Assembly (NCBI GenBank): GCA_022822725.1
Contig: JAJEAN010000007.1
Coordinates: forward strand, 2,367,045-2,431,044
DNA from: Candidatus Latescibacterota bacterium
GTDB lineage: Bacteria; JAAXHH01
DNA: 64,000 bases
Reading direction: 5' to 3'
The notes beneath the pieces were generated by a model that was not told where the DNA came from, searched no databases, and saw nothing but the letters and a program-made list of their open reading frames with translations. The stretch's first letter is position 1. Each line of letters begins with the position of its first letter. Of the stretch, positions 8,891 to 16,569 are shown in pieces. A program made the translations under genes and the position numbers.

Positions 8891-9624
8891 CGGCCGAATT
8901 CAAGCCGTTCGGCGAGCATGTCCGGCAGGCCGGCCTTGCGAATCTTCCGCTGCGCGGATTCCAGGTCGTAGGGAACCCGCTTTATCTCGATCTTCTTCAT
9001 CTCTGTATCGTAAACGCAGTACGCCGCCCGGGGATCCCCGTCCCGCGGCTGACCGACGCTGCCCACATTTACGATGTATCTACGCTCTGAGGCCAGTTCA
9101 AGCGCTGTCGGCGGGATTGGTCTGCTGGGTTCTTCCACGGCCCGCTTCTCGAATATCATCGGTGTGTGCGTATGGCCCAGTGCGCAAAGCGCGACACCGG
9201 CGGGCATCGCATCGAAGGCTTCGTCCGCTTGCCAGGGCGTAGACAGGTAGATCCATTCCTCCGGATGGGCCGGGCTCGCGTGGACGATGAAGAGATCATC
9301 GTTCCGCCAGACATAGGGCAACGCCCCCAGGTAGCGCCGGCCATCGGGCGTAAGCTGCCGGCGTGTCCACAGCGCTGCTTCCGCCGCAAAGGGGTTGAAC
9401 GTGGAGATATCCAGTTTCCCGATCGCGGCATGGTCGTGGTTGCCCGCGATCACGTCCGTCGTCAGTCCGGAAACGCGGTCGAGGCACGCATTGGGACTCG
9501 CACCGTATCCAACGATGTCGCCCAGGCAAAGATAATGGCCGATGCGTTCACCGGCCATCGCTTCCAGTACGGCATCCAGTGCTTCCAGGTTCCCGTGTAT
9601 GTCGGACAGCATGCCGTATCGCAC
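8887..9624 (-). CDS. Metallophosphoesterase (YfcE/MJ0936-like)
   Basis: The 245-residue protein has the calcineurin-like metal-binding motifs in order: SDIHGN (7-12), GDIVGYGASPN (about 36-46), GNHDHAAIG (about 61-69) and a late GHTHTP. The family hydrolyses phosphodiesters or phosphomonoesters using a dinuclear metal centre; the substrate is unknown. The longest frame starts with GTG at 9624; an ATG four codons in (MLSDIHGN) is equally possible. Its stop overlaps the start of the DUF2723 gene, implying translational coupling. It lies between nusB and the glycan genes in the minus-strand run. Confidence 0.88.
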   Translation of the reverse strand: MRYGMLSDIHGNLEALDAVLEAMAGERIGHYLCLGDIVGYGASPNACLDRVSGLTTDVIAGNHDHAAIGKLDISTFNPFAAEAALWTRRQLTPDGRRYLGALPYVWRNDDLFIVHASPAHPEEWIYLSTPWQADEAFDAMPAGVALCALGHTHTPMIFEKRAVEEPSRPIPPTALELASERRYIVNVGSVGQPRDGDPRAAYCVYDTEMKKIEIKRVPYDLESAQRKIRKAGLPDMLAERLEFGR

Positions 9625-9673
9625 GTCGAGGTATCATTCCCTGTTTATGCGCCGGCAAGCCGATCGGGCAGGA

Positions 9674-10108
9674 TCAGGACTGGTCCGCCGCCGTGAGATG
9701 TCTCGCGGCCACGGCGTCCAGGACGCCATTGACGAACCCGCCGGACTGTTCCGTGCTGTACTTCTTGGCCAGTTCGATCGCTTCGTTGATGGATACCGCC
9801 GTCGGAATATCCAGAAAAGCAATGAGTTCGCAGGCGCCCAGCCGGAGGATGCAGTCGTCGATGCGGGCCACGCGGTCCCGGTCCCAGTGCCGCACCACCG
9901 CGGTGATATGACTGTTCACGGTCTTTTCGTGCTGTAGCAGCCGATCGATCAACGCCTCGGCAAAACTTCGGGCTTGCTCGGACGCCAGGGACCAACCGGG
10001 CAGCCCGGGAAGGGCCTTGCCGGGATCCCCCCCGGTCTGTTCGGCAAGATAAAGCGAATGCAGCGCCAGTTCACGGCCCAGGCGACGTTCCCCCGCGCGT
10101 ACGTTCAC
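9674..10108 (-). CDS. nusB: Transcription antitermination factor NusB
   Basis: The 144-residue all-helical protein begins [20 protein letters not shown] and has the conserved C-terminal [28 protein letters not shown] segment of NusB, which binds boxA RNA with NusE (S10) in rRNA antitermination complexes. The GTG start overlaps the ribH stop (GTGA at 10105-10108), the widespread ribH-nusB coupling. Length agrees with the family (about 140 aa). Confidence 0.95.
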   Translation of the reverse strand: MNVRAGERRLGRELALHSLYLAEQTGGDPGKALPGLPGWSLASEQARSFAEALIDRLLQHEKTVNSHITAVVRHWDRDRVARIDDCILRLGACELIAFLDIPTAVSINEAIELAKKYSTEQSGGFVNGVLDAVAARHLTAADQS

Positions 10109-10674
10109 TCTGGATCCCCCGGGCCGCTCGTCCCGCCTGGTCCGCCTGGCCCACCTGGCCCGCCTGGCCCGTCTGGCCCGTCTGGTCCGCCTGGCCCGCC
10201 TGGCCCGCTTAACCTGCGCATCAAGTCCGCCATTCTCAGTGCGGCCAGGGCGGCTTCCCGACCCCGGTTGTCTTCCATCGGACCCGCGCGTTCGGCTGCC
10301 TGTTCAACGTTTTCCGTGGTCAGCACGCCGAAGATCACCGGCACCCCCGTGTCCCTGGCGGCTTCGGCAATGCCCTTCGCGGCTTCCCCGGCCACGTAAT
10401 CGAAATGGGACGTCTCGCCGCGGATGACGCATCCCAGGCAAATCACGGCTTCGTAGCTTCCGCTTGCCGCCATCTTCCGGGCCGGCAGCGGGATCTCGAA
10501 GGCGCCGGGTACCCAGACCACGTCGATTCGGTCTTCATCCACGCCATGGCGAAGGAGGCCGTCCAGCGCGCCTTTGAGCAGGGAGTCCGTAATGAAGCCG
10601 TTGAATCGGCTGGCCACGATGCCGTACCGGTCTTCTCCCCCGTTATCCAGGCTGCCCTCAATGGTTGTCGTCAC
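10105..10674 (-). CDS. ribH: 6,7-dimethyl-8-ribityllumazine synthase with collagen-like C-terminal tail
   Basis: The enzyme condenses 5-amino-6-ribitylamino-uracil with dihydroxybutanone phosphate, the penultimate step of riboflavin synthesis. Core motifs are WVPGAFEIP (about 54-62), the catalytic loop GETSHFDYV (about 86-94) and GVLTTEN (about 116-122). The usual 150-160 aa protein ends near RMADLMRRL. Here 11 further triplets follow, almost all Gly-Pro-X with X = Gly or Asp (residues about 157-189), resembling a bacterial collagen-like segment. The GTG start at 10674 has GGAG 7 nt upstream. Coupled to nusB. The tail is encoded by near-identical 9-bp repeats. Confidence 0.93.
   Translation of the reverse strand: MTTTIEGSLDNGGEDRYGIVASRFNGFITDSLLKGALDGLLRHGVDEDRIDVVWVPGAFEIPLPARKMAASGSYEAVICLGCVIRGETSHFDYVAGEAAKGIAEAARDTGVPVIFGVLTTENVEQAAERAGPMEDNRGREAALAALRMADLMRRLSGPGGPGGPDGPDGPGGPGGPGGPGGTSGPGDPE
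10108..10206. repeat. 9-bp tandem repeats coding Gly-Pro-X triplets
   Basis: On the plus strand the motif GGCCCGCCT or GGTCCGCCT recurs about ten times up to the ribH stop codon. On the coding strand each copy is one Gly-Pro-Gly or Gly-Pro-Asp triplet. Confidence 0.85.
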
Positions 10675-10845
10675 GTGCTCGCTCCATGCCGGTCACTGTC
10701 GTTTGTACCGGACCAGACGCTTCGGGGTCAGATTTCAGGATCACGGTTTTTCCACGGACCGGCGCCGAGTTTCGAGGCGGACCATGCGGTTCCGGTTAAT
10801 CCGCGGTCTGGCAGCGCTGATCTTTCCAGGCCGGATTACCCGCAA

Positions 10846-12096
10846 TCACAACAGGCTGTCGAACCCCACATCGTCGGGTGGCTCGTCGAATTCCAGCAGG
10901 TGGCCGAGTTTGCCGCGCTTGGTCTTGAGATATCCCACGTTGTAACGGTTCGGAAAGGTCTGCAGCGGGACGCGTTCGGTCACCTCGAGCCCGTACCCTT
11001 CGATCCCGTACCGTTTCGACGGGTTGTTGGTCATGATCCGGATCGTGGTCAGCCCAAGGTCCGCCAGAATCTGGGAGCCGATCCCATAGTCGCGCGCGTC
11101 CACGGGAAGGCCCAGCGCCTGGTTCGCCTCTACCGTGTCATGGCCCTGGTCCTGGAGGGCATAGGCCCTGAGCTTGTTGGCCAGCCCGATGCCGCGTCCC
11201 TCCTGGCGCATGTACAGCATTACACCGCGTCCTTCGGCGGCGATACGCTTCAGCGCCTGCTGCAGCTGGTCGCCGCAGTCGCAACGCATGGACCCGAACA
11301 CGTCTCCCGTAAGACACTGGGAGTGCACGCGGACGAGCACGTTCTGCTCGCCGTCGACGCTACCCCTGACCAGGGCGACGTGGTGTTCGCCGGTCAGCTC
11401 GTCTTCATAAAGATGCGACTCGAAATCCCCGTACTTGCTGGGCATGGTCGTCGTGACCACCCGCTTGACGAGTTTCTCGCTGCTCCGGCGGTATTCGATC
11501 AGGTCCTTGATCGTAATGATCTTCAGGTCGTGGTCGTTCGCGATCTCGACCAGCCGGGGCAGGCGGGCCATGGACCCGTCGTCGTCCATGATTTCGCAGA
11601 GCACGCCGGCGGGATAGAGGCCGGCCAGTTTCACCAGGTCGACCGTGGCCTCGGTGTGTCCGGCCCGGCGCAACACGCCGCCGTCGAAGGCCTGCAGCGG
11701 AAAGATATGGCCCGGACGGGCCAGGTCGTCGGGCCTGCTTTCCGGACGGACGAACACGCTGACCGTCTCGGAGCGGTCCGCTGCCGAAATACCCGACGTC
11801 GTACCATTCACGGCATCGACGGATACGGTGAAGCGCGTACTGTGCAACGCCGTATTGACCTCTTCGCCGACCATGGCGGGCACTTTCAGTTCTTCCAGGC
11901 GTTCGCGCGTGGTCGGAAGGCAGATCAGTCCACGGCCGTACCGGGCCATGAAATTTATGGCCGCCGGAGTGGTTCTTTCGGCGGCCATGATGAAATCGCC
12001 TTCGTTTTCGCGGTCTTCGTCGTCGATGACAATCAGTATGCGCCCGGACTTGATCTCCTCGACCGCTTCCGGGATGGTGCAAAAGGGGGACGACAT
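10846..12096 (-). CDS. ribBA: Bifunctional 3,4-dihydroxy-2-butanone-4-phosphate synthase / GTP cyclohydrolase II
   Basis: Two fused domains supply both branches of riboflavin synthesis. The N-terminal DHBP synthase (about 1-205) has DDEDRENEGDF and HTEATVDL. The C-terminal GTP cyclohydrolase II has the zinc site in CLTGDVFGSMRCDCGDQL (Cys residues about 260-273) and RQEGRGIGL. The total of 416 residues is normal for RibBA, and both active sites look complete. A 171-bp gap downstream separates it from ribH and an 80-bp gap upstream from ribE; neither holds a recognisable FMN riboswitch. No clear Shine-Dalgarno precedes the ATG. Confidence 0.96.
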   Translation of the reverse strand: MSSPFCTIPEAVEEIKSGRILIVIDDEDRENEGDFIMAAERTTPAAINFMARYGRGLICLPTTRERLEELKVPAMVGEEVNTALHSTRFTVSVDAVNGTTSGISAADRSETVSVFVRPESRPDDLARPGHIFPLQAFDGGVLRRAGHTEATVDLVKLAGLYPAGVLCEIMDDDGSMARLPRLVEIANDHDLKIITIKDLIEYRRSSEKLVKRVVTTTMPSKYGDFESHLYEDELTGEHHVALVRGSVDGEQNVLVRVHSQCLTGDVFGSMRCDCGDQLQQALKRIAAEGRGVMLYMRQEGRGIGLANKLRAYALQDQGHDTVEANQALGLPVDARDYGIGSQILADLGLTTIRIMTNNPSKRYGIEGYGLEVTERVPLQTFPNRYNVGYLKTKRGKLGHLLEFDEPPDDVGFDSLL

Positions 12097-12176
12097 GTTC
12101 TACTACCGTGTTTTTCGGTGGACCGGTCTCGGCGGATCCCGGTTAGCTTACGAACCTACGTGGGGTCTTGCCGACG

Positions 12177-12836
12177 CTACATGCGCTCTTTCAACCAGGA
12201 TTCGGTGATGGGTGACGGACCCGGGTGCGCTCCCGGGTTCGCAGCGCTGCCGGCATGCAAAAGGGACGCGACGTACCGGCCGATCATGTCCACTTCCATG
12301 TTCACTTCGTCACCGATCCGCTTGCCGCCGAACGTCGTAATCGACGCGGTGTGCGGTATGATCGATACGGCTGCCAAACTACCCGTCAGACCGGCGATTG
12401 TCAAGCTTATTCCATCCATTGCGATGGACCCTTTCTCGATGACGAAAGGCGTCAGATCGTCCGGGATTTCCACCTCGTACCACAGGCTGTTGCCCCGCTC
12501 TTCCCGCGACGCGATGCGTCCCACGCCATCCACGTGTCCCTGGACCAGGTGGCCGTCTATCCGGTCCGAAAGACGCAGCGGCCGCTCGAGGTTGACCCGG
12601 TGTCCGGCCTTGAGGCTGCCGAAGGTCGTCCGGGAGACCGTCTCGGGTACGATTTCCACGGAAAACGCCTCGCCGGCGGTGTCCACGACGGTCAGGCAGA
12701 CACCGTTGACGGCGACGCTGGCGCCCTGTTCGAAATCCGGCGCCATGGACGGCGCCTCCACGGTAAGCCTGAGGCCGTCCCGCTCTCCATCGAGTGCCTG
12801 TATGGTACCCATGGTTTCAACGATACCTGTAAACAT
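12177..12836 (-). CDS. ribE: Riboflavin synthase, alpha subunit type
   Basis: The 219-residue protein starts with the invariant MFTGIVE and consists of two lumazine-binding beta-barrel repeats (about 1-97 and 98-195). The second has GHVDGVG and DGISLTI. It dismutates two 6,7-dimethyl-8-ribityllumazine molecules to riboflavin. The last 25 or so residues (AGSAANPGAHPGPSP) extend past the usual end and are Pro/Gly-rich. A GGAG lies 8 nt before the ATG. It sits between ribD and ribBA on the same strand. Confidence 0.95.
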   Translation of the reverse strand: MFTGIVETMGTIQALDGERDGLRLTVEAPSMAPDFEQGASVAVNGVCLTVVDTAGEAFSVEIVPETVSRTTFGSLKAGHRVNLERPLRLSDRIDGHLVQGHVDGVGRIASREERGNSLWYEVEIPDDLTPFVIEKGSIAMDGISLTIAGLTGSLAAVSIIPHTASITTFGGKRIGDEVNMEVDMIGRYVASLLHAGSAANPGAHPGPSPITESWLKERM

Positions 12837-12974
12837 GCGTTTTTCTCCGCGTTCCTGCGTCTGCGTTTCTAGTCTGCGGCGGACGGCGCGTTTCGGCTCC
12901 GCGGCGGATCCTGCTCCGCGGCGGACGGTGGATCCTGCTCCACGTAGCCTGCTCCGTGCCGGGCGGCGTGCCGA

Positions 12975-13000
12975 TGGTCTCGTCAGGTGGTCTCGTCAGG
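12975..13000. repeat. Perfect 13-bp tandem duplication spanning the ribD stop codon
   Basis: TGGTCTCGTCAGG occurs at 12975-12987 and again at 12988-13000. The copy at 12988 contains the ribD stop (12996-12998). Further imperfect CTCCGCGGCGGA-type repeats fill 12880-12960 between ribD and ribE. Confidence 0.85.
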
Positions 13001-14126
13001 CGTAACCGGGCGTTCCCGTGAAGAGGAAATCGTCGCCCAGTCGCTCCACGCTCGTATCCCGCAGGTCTATGGTCCGAGAGAGGTCGTCCGGTTCCAGGCC
13101 GGCCACAGCGTCCAGGCCGGCGACAGCGTCCAGGCCGGCGACAGATGGGATCCCTTCGCCCAGGATGCGCGGCGCGACGAAACACGCGATACGGTCGACG
13201 GCCCTTTCCCGCAGGAACGAAGCGGCCACACGGCTTCCGCCTTCCACCATGAGGCTCACGATCCCGGCCTTGCCAAGGGCCGATTTCAGCGGTCCCACCG
13301 GGACGGAACCCTCTCCGCCGGGCAGAACGAGTACATCGGCACCCGCCTGCTCGAGTCCGTCGATCCGGTCTTCCGGCGCCGCTTCCGTAACGCAGATGGT
13401 CGCCGGCGCTTCGTCGTTCATTACCCGGGCCTCTACCGGGGTACGGGCACGGCTGTCGAGCACGATGCGGCGAGGCTGGCGGCCGTCCACGTGGCGGACC
13501 GTGAGCCGGGGATCGTCCGCCAATACGGTGCCTATGCCCACGAGCACGGCGTCTGACCGGCTGCGCATCAGGTGAACCCGTTTCCTCGCGGCCTCTCCGG
13601 TGATCCATTTCGAATGGCCGTTCATCGTGGCGATGCGGCCGTCCAGCGTCTGGGCCAGCTTGAGCAGCACGAAAGGCCGGCCGGTCTTCCGGTGGTGGAC
13701 ATAGGCCGCGTTCAGTTCCCGTGCTTCGGCTTCGAGGAGACCGGTTTCCACGGTTATGCCCGCCGCACGCAACCGCTCGACCCCTTTGCCGGATACGCGC
13801 CGGTCCGGATCAGCCATGGCGACGTGGACCCGGGCGATACCCGATGCGATGATCGCGTCCGTGCACGGCGGCGTGTTGCCATGGTGGCAGCAGGGTTCCA
13901 GGGTGACGTACAACTCGCCCCCACGAGCGCGGTCGCCGGCTTCCTCGAGCGCCTGGGGTTCGGCATGCCGCCCGCCGTATTCACGATGGTATCCCCGGCC
14001 CACGACAACGCCGTCGCGGACGACCACGGAGCCCACCATGGGGTTGGGACTGGTGCGGCCTGATCCCCGCGCCGCCAGGTCCAGCGCCTGGCGCATGAAT
14101 GCCGCGTCATGGTCCGGTTTCGTCAT
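12996..14126 (-). CDS. ribD: Bifunctional diaminohydroxyphosphoribosylaminopyrimidine deaminase / reductase
   Basis: RibD performs the second and third steps after GTP in riboflavin synthesis. The N-terminal deaminase has the zinc motif HAEPQAL followed by EPCCHHGNTPPC. The C-terminal reductase has KLAQTLDGRIA, SDAVLVGIGTVLADDP and VEGGSRVAASFL. I start at the ATG at 14126 (MTKPDHDAAF). The frame continues to 14180 but would run through a good promoter, and the -10 box lies only 5 nt before this ATG. Residues about 333-350 hold three VAGLDA copies from 18-bp repeats, an insertion not typical of RibD. First gene of the rib run. Confidence 0.94.
   Translation of the reverse strand: MTKPDHDAAFMRQALDLAARGSGRTSPNPMVGSVVVRDGVVVGRGYHREYGGRHAEPQALEEAGDRARGGELYVTLEPCCHHGNTPPCTDAIIASGIARVHVAMADPDRRVSGKGVERLRAAGITVETGLLEAEARELNAAYVHHRKTGRPFVLLKLAQTLDGRIATMNGHSKWITGEAARKRVHLMRSRSDAVLVGIGTVLADDPRLTVRHVDGRQPRRIVLDSRARTPVEARVMNDEAPATICVTEAAPEDRIDGLEQAGADVLVLPGGEGSVPVGPLKSALGKAGIVSLMVEGGSRVAASFLRERAVDRIACFVAPRILGEGIPSVAGLDAVAGLDAVAGLEPDDLSRTIDLRDTSVERLGDDFLFTGTPGYA
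13093..13146. repeat. Three 18-bp in-frame tandem repeats inside ribD
   Basis: Units at 13093-13110, 13111-13128 and 13129-13146 follow TCCAGGCCGGCGACAGCG with one or two changes. The coding strand reads VAGLDA. Confidence 0.9.
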
Positions 14127-14131
14127 GGCGT

Positions 14132-14161
14132 AAGCTAGGGGATTCGCGAAGAGGGTGTCAA
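14132..14161 (-). promoter_or_regulatory. ribD promoter, probably giving a leaderless mRNA
   Basis: On the minus strand TTGACA (14161-14156), an 18-bp spacer and TAGCTT (14137-14132) end only 5 nt before the ribD ATG. Transcription starting about 6-7 nt past the -10 would begin at or next to the start codon. Its -35 forms an inverted repeat (TGTCAAGG/CCTTGACA) with the -35 of the divergent ilvE promoter. Confidence 0.55.
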
Positions 14162-14173
14162 GGCCTTTTGCCC

Positions 14174-14202
14174 TTGACAACGGGGGGTTCGGCCCCTAGT
14201 TT
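14174..14202 (+). promoter_or_regulatory. ilvE promoter
   Basis: TTGACA at 14174-14179, a 17-bp spacer and TAGTTT at 14197-14202 lie about 45 bp before ilvE. The -35 is an exact consensus and is back to back with the ribD -35. Confidence 0.55.
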
Positions 14203-14247
14203 GCGCCAGATTGTGACGCGTACCGAACCGCAGAAAGGAGATCGTGC

Positions 14248-15171
14248 ATGGCCACCCTGCCGGAGGCCGAATACATCTGGTTCAATGGAAAACTCGTACC
14301 GTGGCAGGACGCAAAGATCCACGTACTTTCCCACGTGGTCCACTACGGTTCGAGTTTCTTCGAGGGCATGCGCTGCTACGAGACGAATCAGGGTCCCGCG
14401 GTATTCCGGCTCCAGGAACACACGGACAGGCTCTTCGACTCCTGCAAGATCTACCGGGTGGAGATCCCCTACACCCGGGAGGAAATCAACGAAGCCGTCA
14501 TCGAGACCATCCGGTCCAACAAGCACGCTTCCTGTTACGTACGTCCCGTGGTCTATCGCGGCTACGGCCTGCTGAGCGTCGAACCCATGGGCTGCCCCGT
14601 GGAAGTCGCCATCGGCACATGGGACTGGGGTGCCTATCTCGGCGACGACGTAATGGAAAACGGCGTGGACGTGTGCATCTCGTCCTGGACCCGTCCCGCG
14701 CCGAATACCCACCCCGCCCTCTCCAAGGCCGGCGGAAACTACCTGAATTCCCAGTTGATCCGCATGGAGGCCATCGAGAACGGGTACAGCGAGGGCATCG
14801 CCCTGAATACCGATGGCATGATCAGCGAAGGCAGCGGCGAGAACATCTTCGTCGTGAAGGAAGGCCGGGTCATCACGAACAGCCTGGCCGCCTCGGTCCT
14901 GGGCGGCATCACGCGAAATTCCGTCATGACGCTCGCGCAGGACGCCGGGTTCGAGGTCGTCGAACAGGACATTCCCCGCGAGATGCTCTACATCGCCGAC
15001 GAGGTATTCTTCGTGGGAAGCGCCGTAGAGGTGACGCCGGTCCGGTCCATCGACCGCATCACCGTGGGCGGCGGGTCCCGCGGTCCGGTCACGAAGGAAC
15101 TCCAGGACCGGTTCTTCGCAATCACCACCGGCGAGGCCGAGGACTCCCACGGCTGGCTGACCTACGTGTGA
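14248..15171 (+). CDS. ilvE: Branched-chain amino acid aminotransferase
   Basis: This PLP-dependent class IV transaminase converts Val/Leu/Ile and 2-oxoglutarate to the branched 2-keto acids and glutamate. The 307 residues match the family. Fold IV features include HYGSSFFEGMRCYET (about 31-45), the Schiff-base lysine in LSKAGGNYLNSQ (about 159-170), EGSGENIFVV (about 193-202) and the C-terminal SxVEVTPVRSID pattern. AAAGGAGA precedes the ATG by 7 nt. It is monocistronic, divergent from ribD; leuCD are 18 kb away. Its stop codon lies in an 11-bp triplicated sequence. Confidence 0.93.
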   Translation: MATLPEAEYIWFNGKLVPWQDAKIHVLSHVVHYGSSFFEGMRCYETNQGPAVFRLQEHTDRLFDSCKIYRVEIPYTREEINEAVIETIRSNKHASCYVRPVVYRGYGLLSVEPMGCPVEVAIGTWDWGAYLGDDVMENGVDVCISSWTRPAPNTHPALSKAGGNYLNSQLIRMEAIENGYSEGIALNTDGMISEGSGENIFVVKEGRVITNSLAASVLGGITRNSVMTLAQDAGFEVVEQDIPREMLYIADEVFFVGSAVEVTPVRSIDRITVGGGSRGPVTKELQDRFFAITTGEAEDSHGWLTYV

Positions 15172-15193
15172 CCTAAGTGTGACCTTCTGTGCG
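15160..15193. repeat. 11-bp triplication across the ilvE stop codon
   Basis: ACCTACGTGTG (15160-15170), ACCTAAGTGTG (15171-15181) and ACCTTCTGTGCG (15182-15193) are consecutive; the stop TGA is 15169-15171. Confidence 0.75.
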
Positions 15194-15227
15194 ACAGCTG
15201 CCCGGTTTCCGACGGTCAGGTAAATCC

Positions 15228-16406
15228 CTACCCCACCCACACCGGGTGATCCGCGCCCAGGTTTTCGTACCCGTCCGTCAGCATGCGCGCGTTCCCGCCG
15301 TCGGCATCGACCAGCCAGATGCCGCTCGGTGAACCCACCTCGGCGCGGCAGAAGGCGAACTGGGTGCCGTCCAGCGACCAGGCCGACCGGAAGTTCCAGA
15401 CGCGCTCTTCAAACTGAATGAACTCCGATTCCTCTCCCGAAAAAGGATCGAGCAGGCAGATGGCGGTACCTCCGCGGGCTTCGTCCGGGTAGTAGTCCCG
15501 GTTGAAATGGTCGGTGTCCGGCCGTTGCGCCTGGTACGGCCAGGCCGTCCGGGAACCGGGCTCCGCACGGGTGCAGGTGACCTTCTTTCCGTCCGGCGTC
15601 CACTGGGCCATGTTGGAACCGCTGCCCCGCGAGTCCGGGTTGCCGTAGGACGTGGCGAACCACTGGCGCTGGCCGGTCGTAACCTTCCGGTGCGCCACGC
15701 CGCCGGGGCCGTCGGGGCCGCCGGGACTACCCAGGCAGAGGTCGGCCCAGTCGTGCCCCGGATCATCGGGATAGTGGCAGTCCTGGTAGATCAGCCACTT
15801 CCCGTCCGGCGACCACATGGGACCGAAGTACAGGTGGTCCTGCGCCGCCGCGACTTCCACGCGGTTTCCTCCGTCCAGGTCCGATACGAAAATGCAGTAG
15901 CTGTCCCGTCCTGCCAGGAAGGTGGCGTGGTAGGCGAACCGGCGTCTGTCCGGACTGATCTGGACGCCGTAGACGAACCCGTCCTCCGCGCCCGTGATCT
16001 CATGCGGGTCGGACCCGTCCAGGTCCATGGTCCAGATGCGCTGTTTCCCGTCGATGACGGGGTTCGTCACGAGACGTTCCCCACCCGGCAGGATATGGGT
16101 GCACCCCATGAATGGCGCGGGGCGGTTCTTCAGGGCGATCTCCTCGAGCAGACGGTCTTCCTCCAGGTCGTAGATCCAGAGGTGGACCCGCACGTTGCCT
16201 TCCCAGGCCTTGCCGGGTTCGTAGCTGGACAGAATGACCCTGCGGTGGTCTTCGAAGACAGGCCCCCAGCCCCAACTGTTCATGCCTGGGACTTCCAGGC
16301 CGGGGTACCAGACCCGCACGCCGGCCGTCGACGCGGCGGCATCCAGGTCGATCACACCCAACCTTCCGTGGGAGTTGAAAAGAATACGATATGGTTTGTC
16401 TGGCAT
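15228..16406 (-). CDS. PD40/TolB-like beta-propeller protein
   Basis: From the ATG at 16406 (MPDKPYRILFNSHG) the protein is 392 residues. It contains several WD40-like PD40 blades, for example DGFVYGVQISPDRRRFAY, GPMWSPDGKWLIYQD and FRSAWSLDGTQFAFCR, plus MDLDGSDP and SDLDGGN linkers. No signal peptide is visible, so it may be cytoplasmic. Such proteins range from TolB relatives to oligogalacturonide lyase-like enzymes; I cannot assign an activity. The frame stays open another 540 bp upstream through the 18-bp repeats and into the DUF3187 gene, but that stretch is not protein-like. Last gene of the oad run. Confidence 0.75.
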   Translation of the reverse strand: MPDKPYRILFNSHGRLGVIDLDAAASTAGVRVWYPGLEVPGMNSWGWGPVFEDHRRVILSSYEPGKAWEGNVRVHLWIYDLEEDRLLEEIALKNRPAPFMGCTHILPGGERLVTNPVIDGKQRIWTMDLDGSDPHEITGAEDGFVYGVQISPDRRRFAYHATFLAGRDSYCIFVSDLDGGNRVEVAAAQDHLYFGPMWSPDGKWLIYQDCHYPDDPGHDWADLCLGSPGGPDGPGGVAHRKVTTGQRQWFATSYGNPDSRGSGSNMAQWTPDGKKVTCTRAEPGSRTAWPYQAQRPDTDHFNRDYYPDEARGGTAICLLDPFSGEESEFIQFEERVWNFRSAWSLDGTQFAFCRAEVGSPSGIWLVDADGGNARMLTDGYENLGADHPVWVG

Positions 16407-16425
16407 GATGATTCCCGCTGTGCCG

Positions 16426-16569
16426 GCCGCCAGGGCATCCTCCGCCGCCAGGGCATCCTCCGCCGCCAGGGCGTCCTCCGCCGCCAGGGCGTCCTCCGCC
16501 GCCAGGGCATCCTCCGCCGCCAGGGCGTCCTCCGCCGCCAGGGCGTCCTCCGCCGCTAGGGCTTCCTCC
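16426..16569. repeat. Eight 18-bp tandem repeats grown from the 3' end of the DUF3187 gene
   Basis: Seven nearly identical units (GCCGCCAGGGC(A/G)TCCTCC) run from 16426 to 16551. The eighth, degenerate unit (16552-16569, GCCGCTAGGGCTTCCTCC) is the last codons and stop (16556-16558) of the DUF3187 gene. Because the unit is a multiple of 3, the opposite-phase frame reads EDALAA repeatedly with no stop. Confidence 0.9.

Noticed and set aside
6239-8971. 910-codon open frame on the plus strand
   Set aside because: Shadow of the DUF2723 gene; its sequence is rich in His, Gln, Asp and Arg without any fold signature.
10675-14247. FMN riboswitch in front of rib genes
   Set aside because: None of the gaps contains the conserved RFN core such as GACCGGCGG; ribD has a promoter almost at its ATG, leaving no room.
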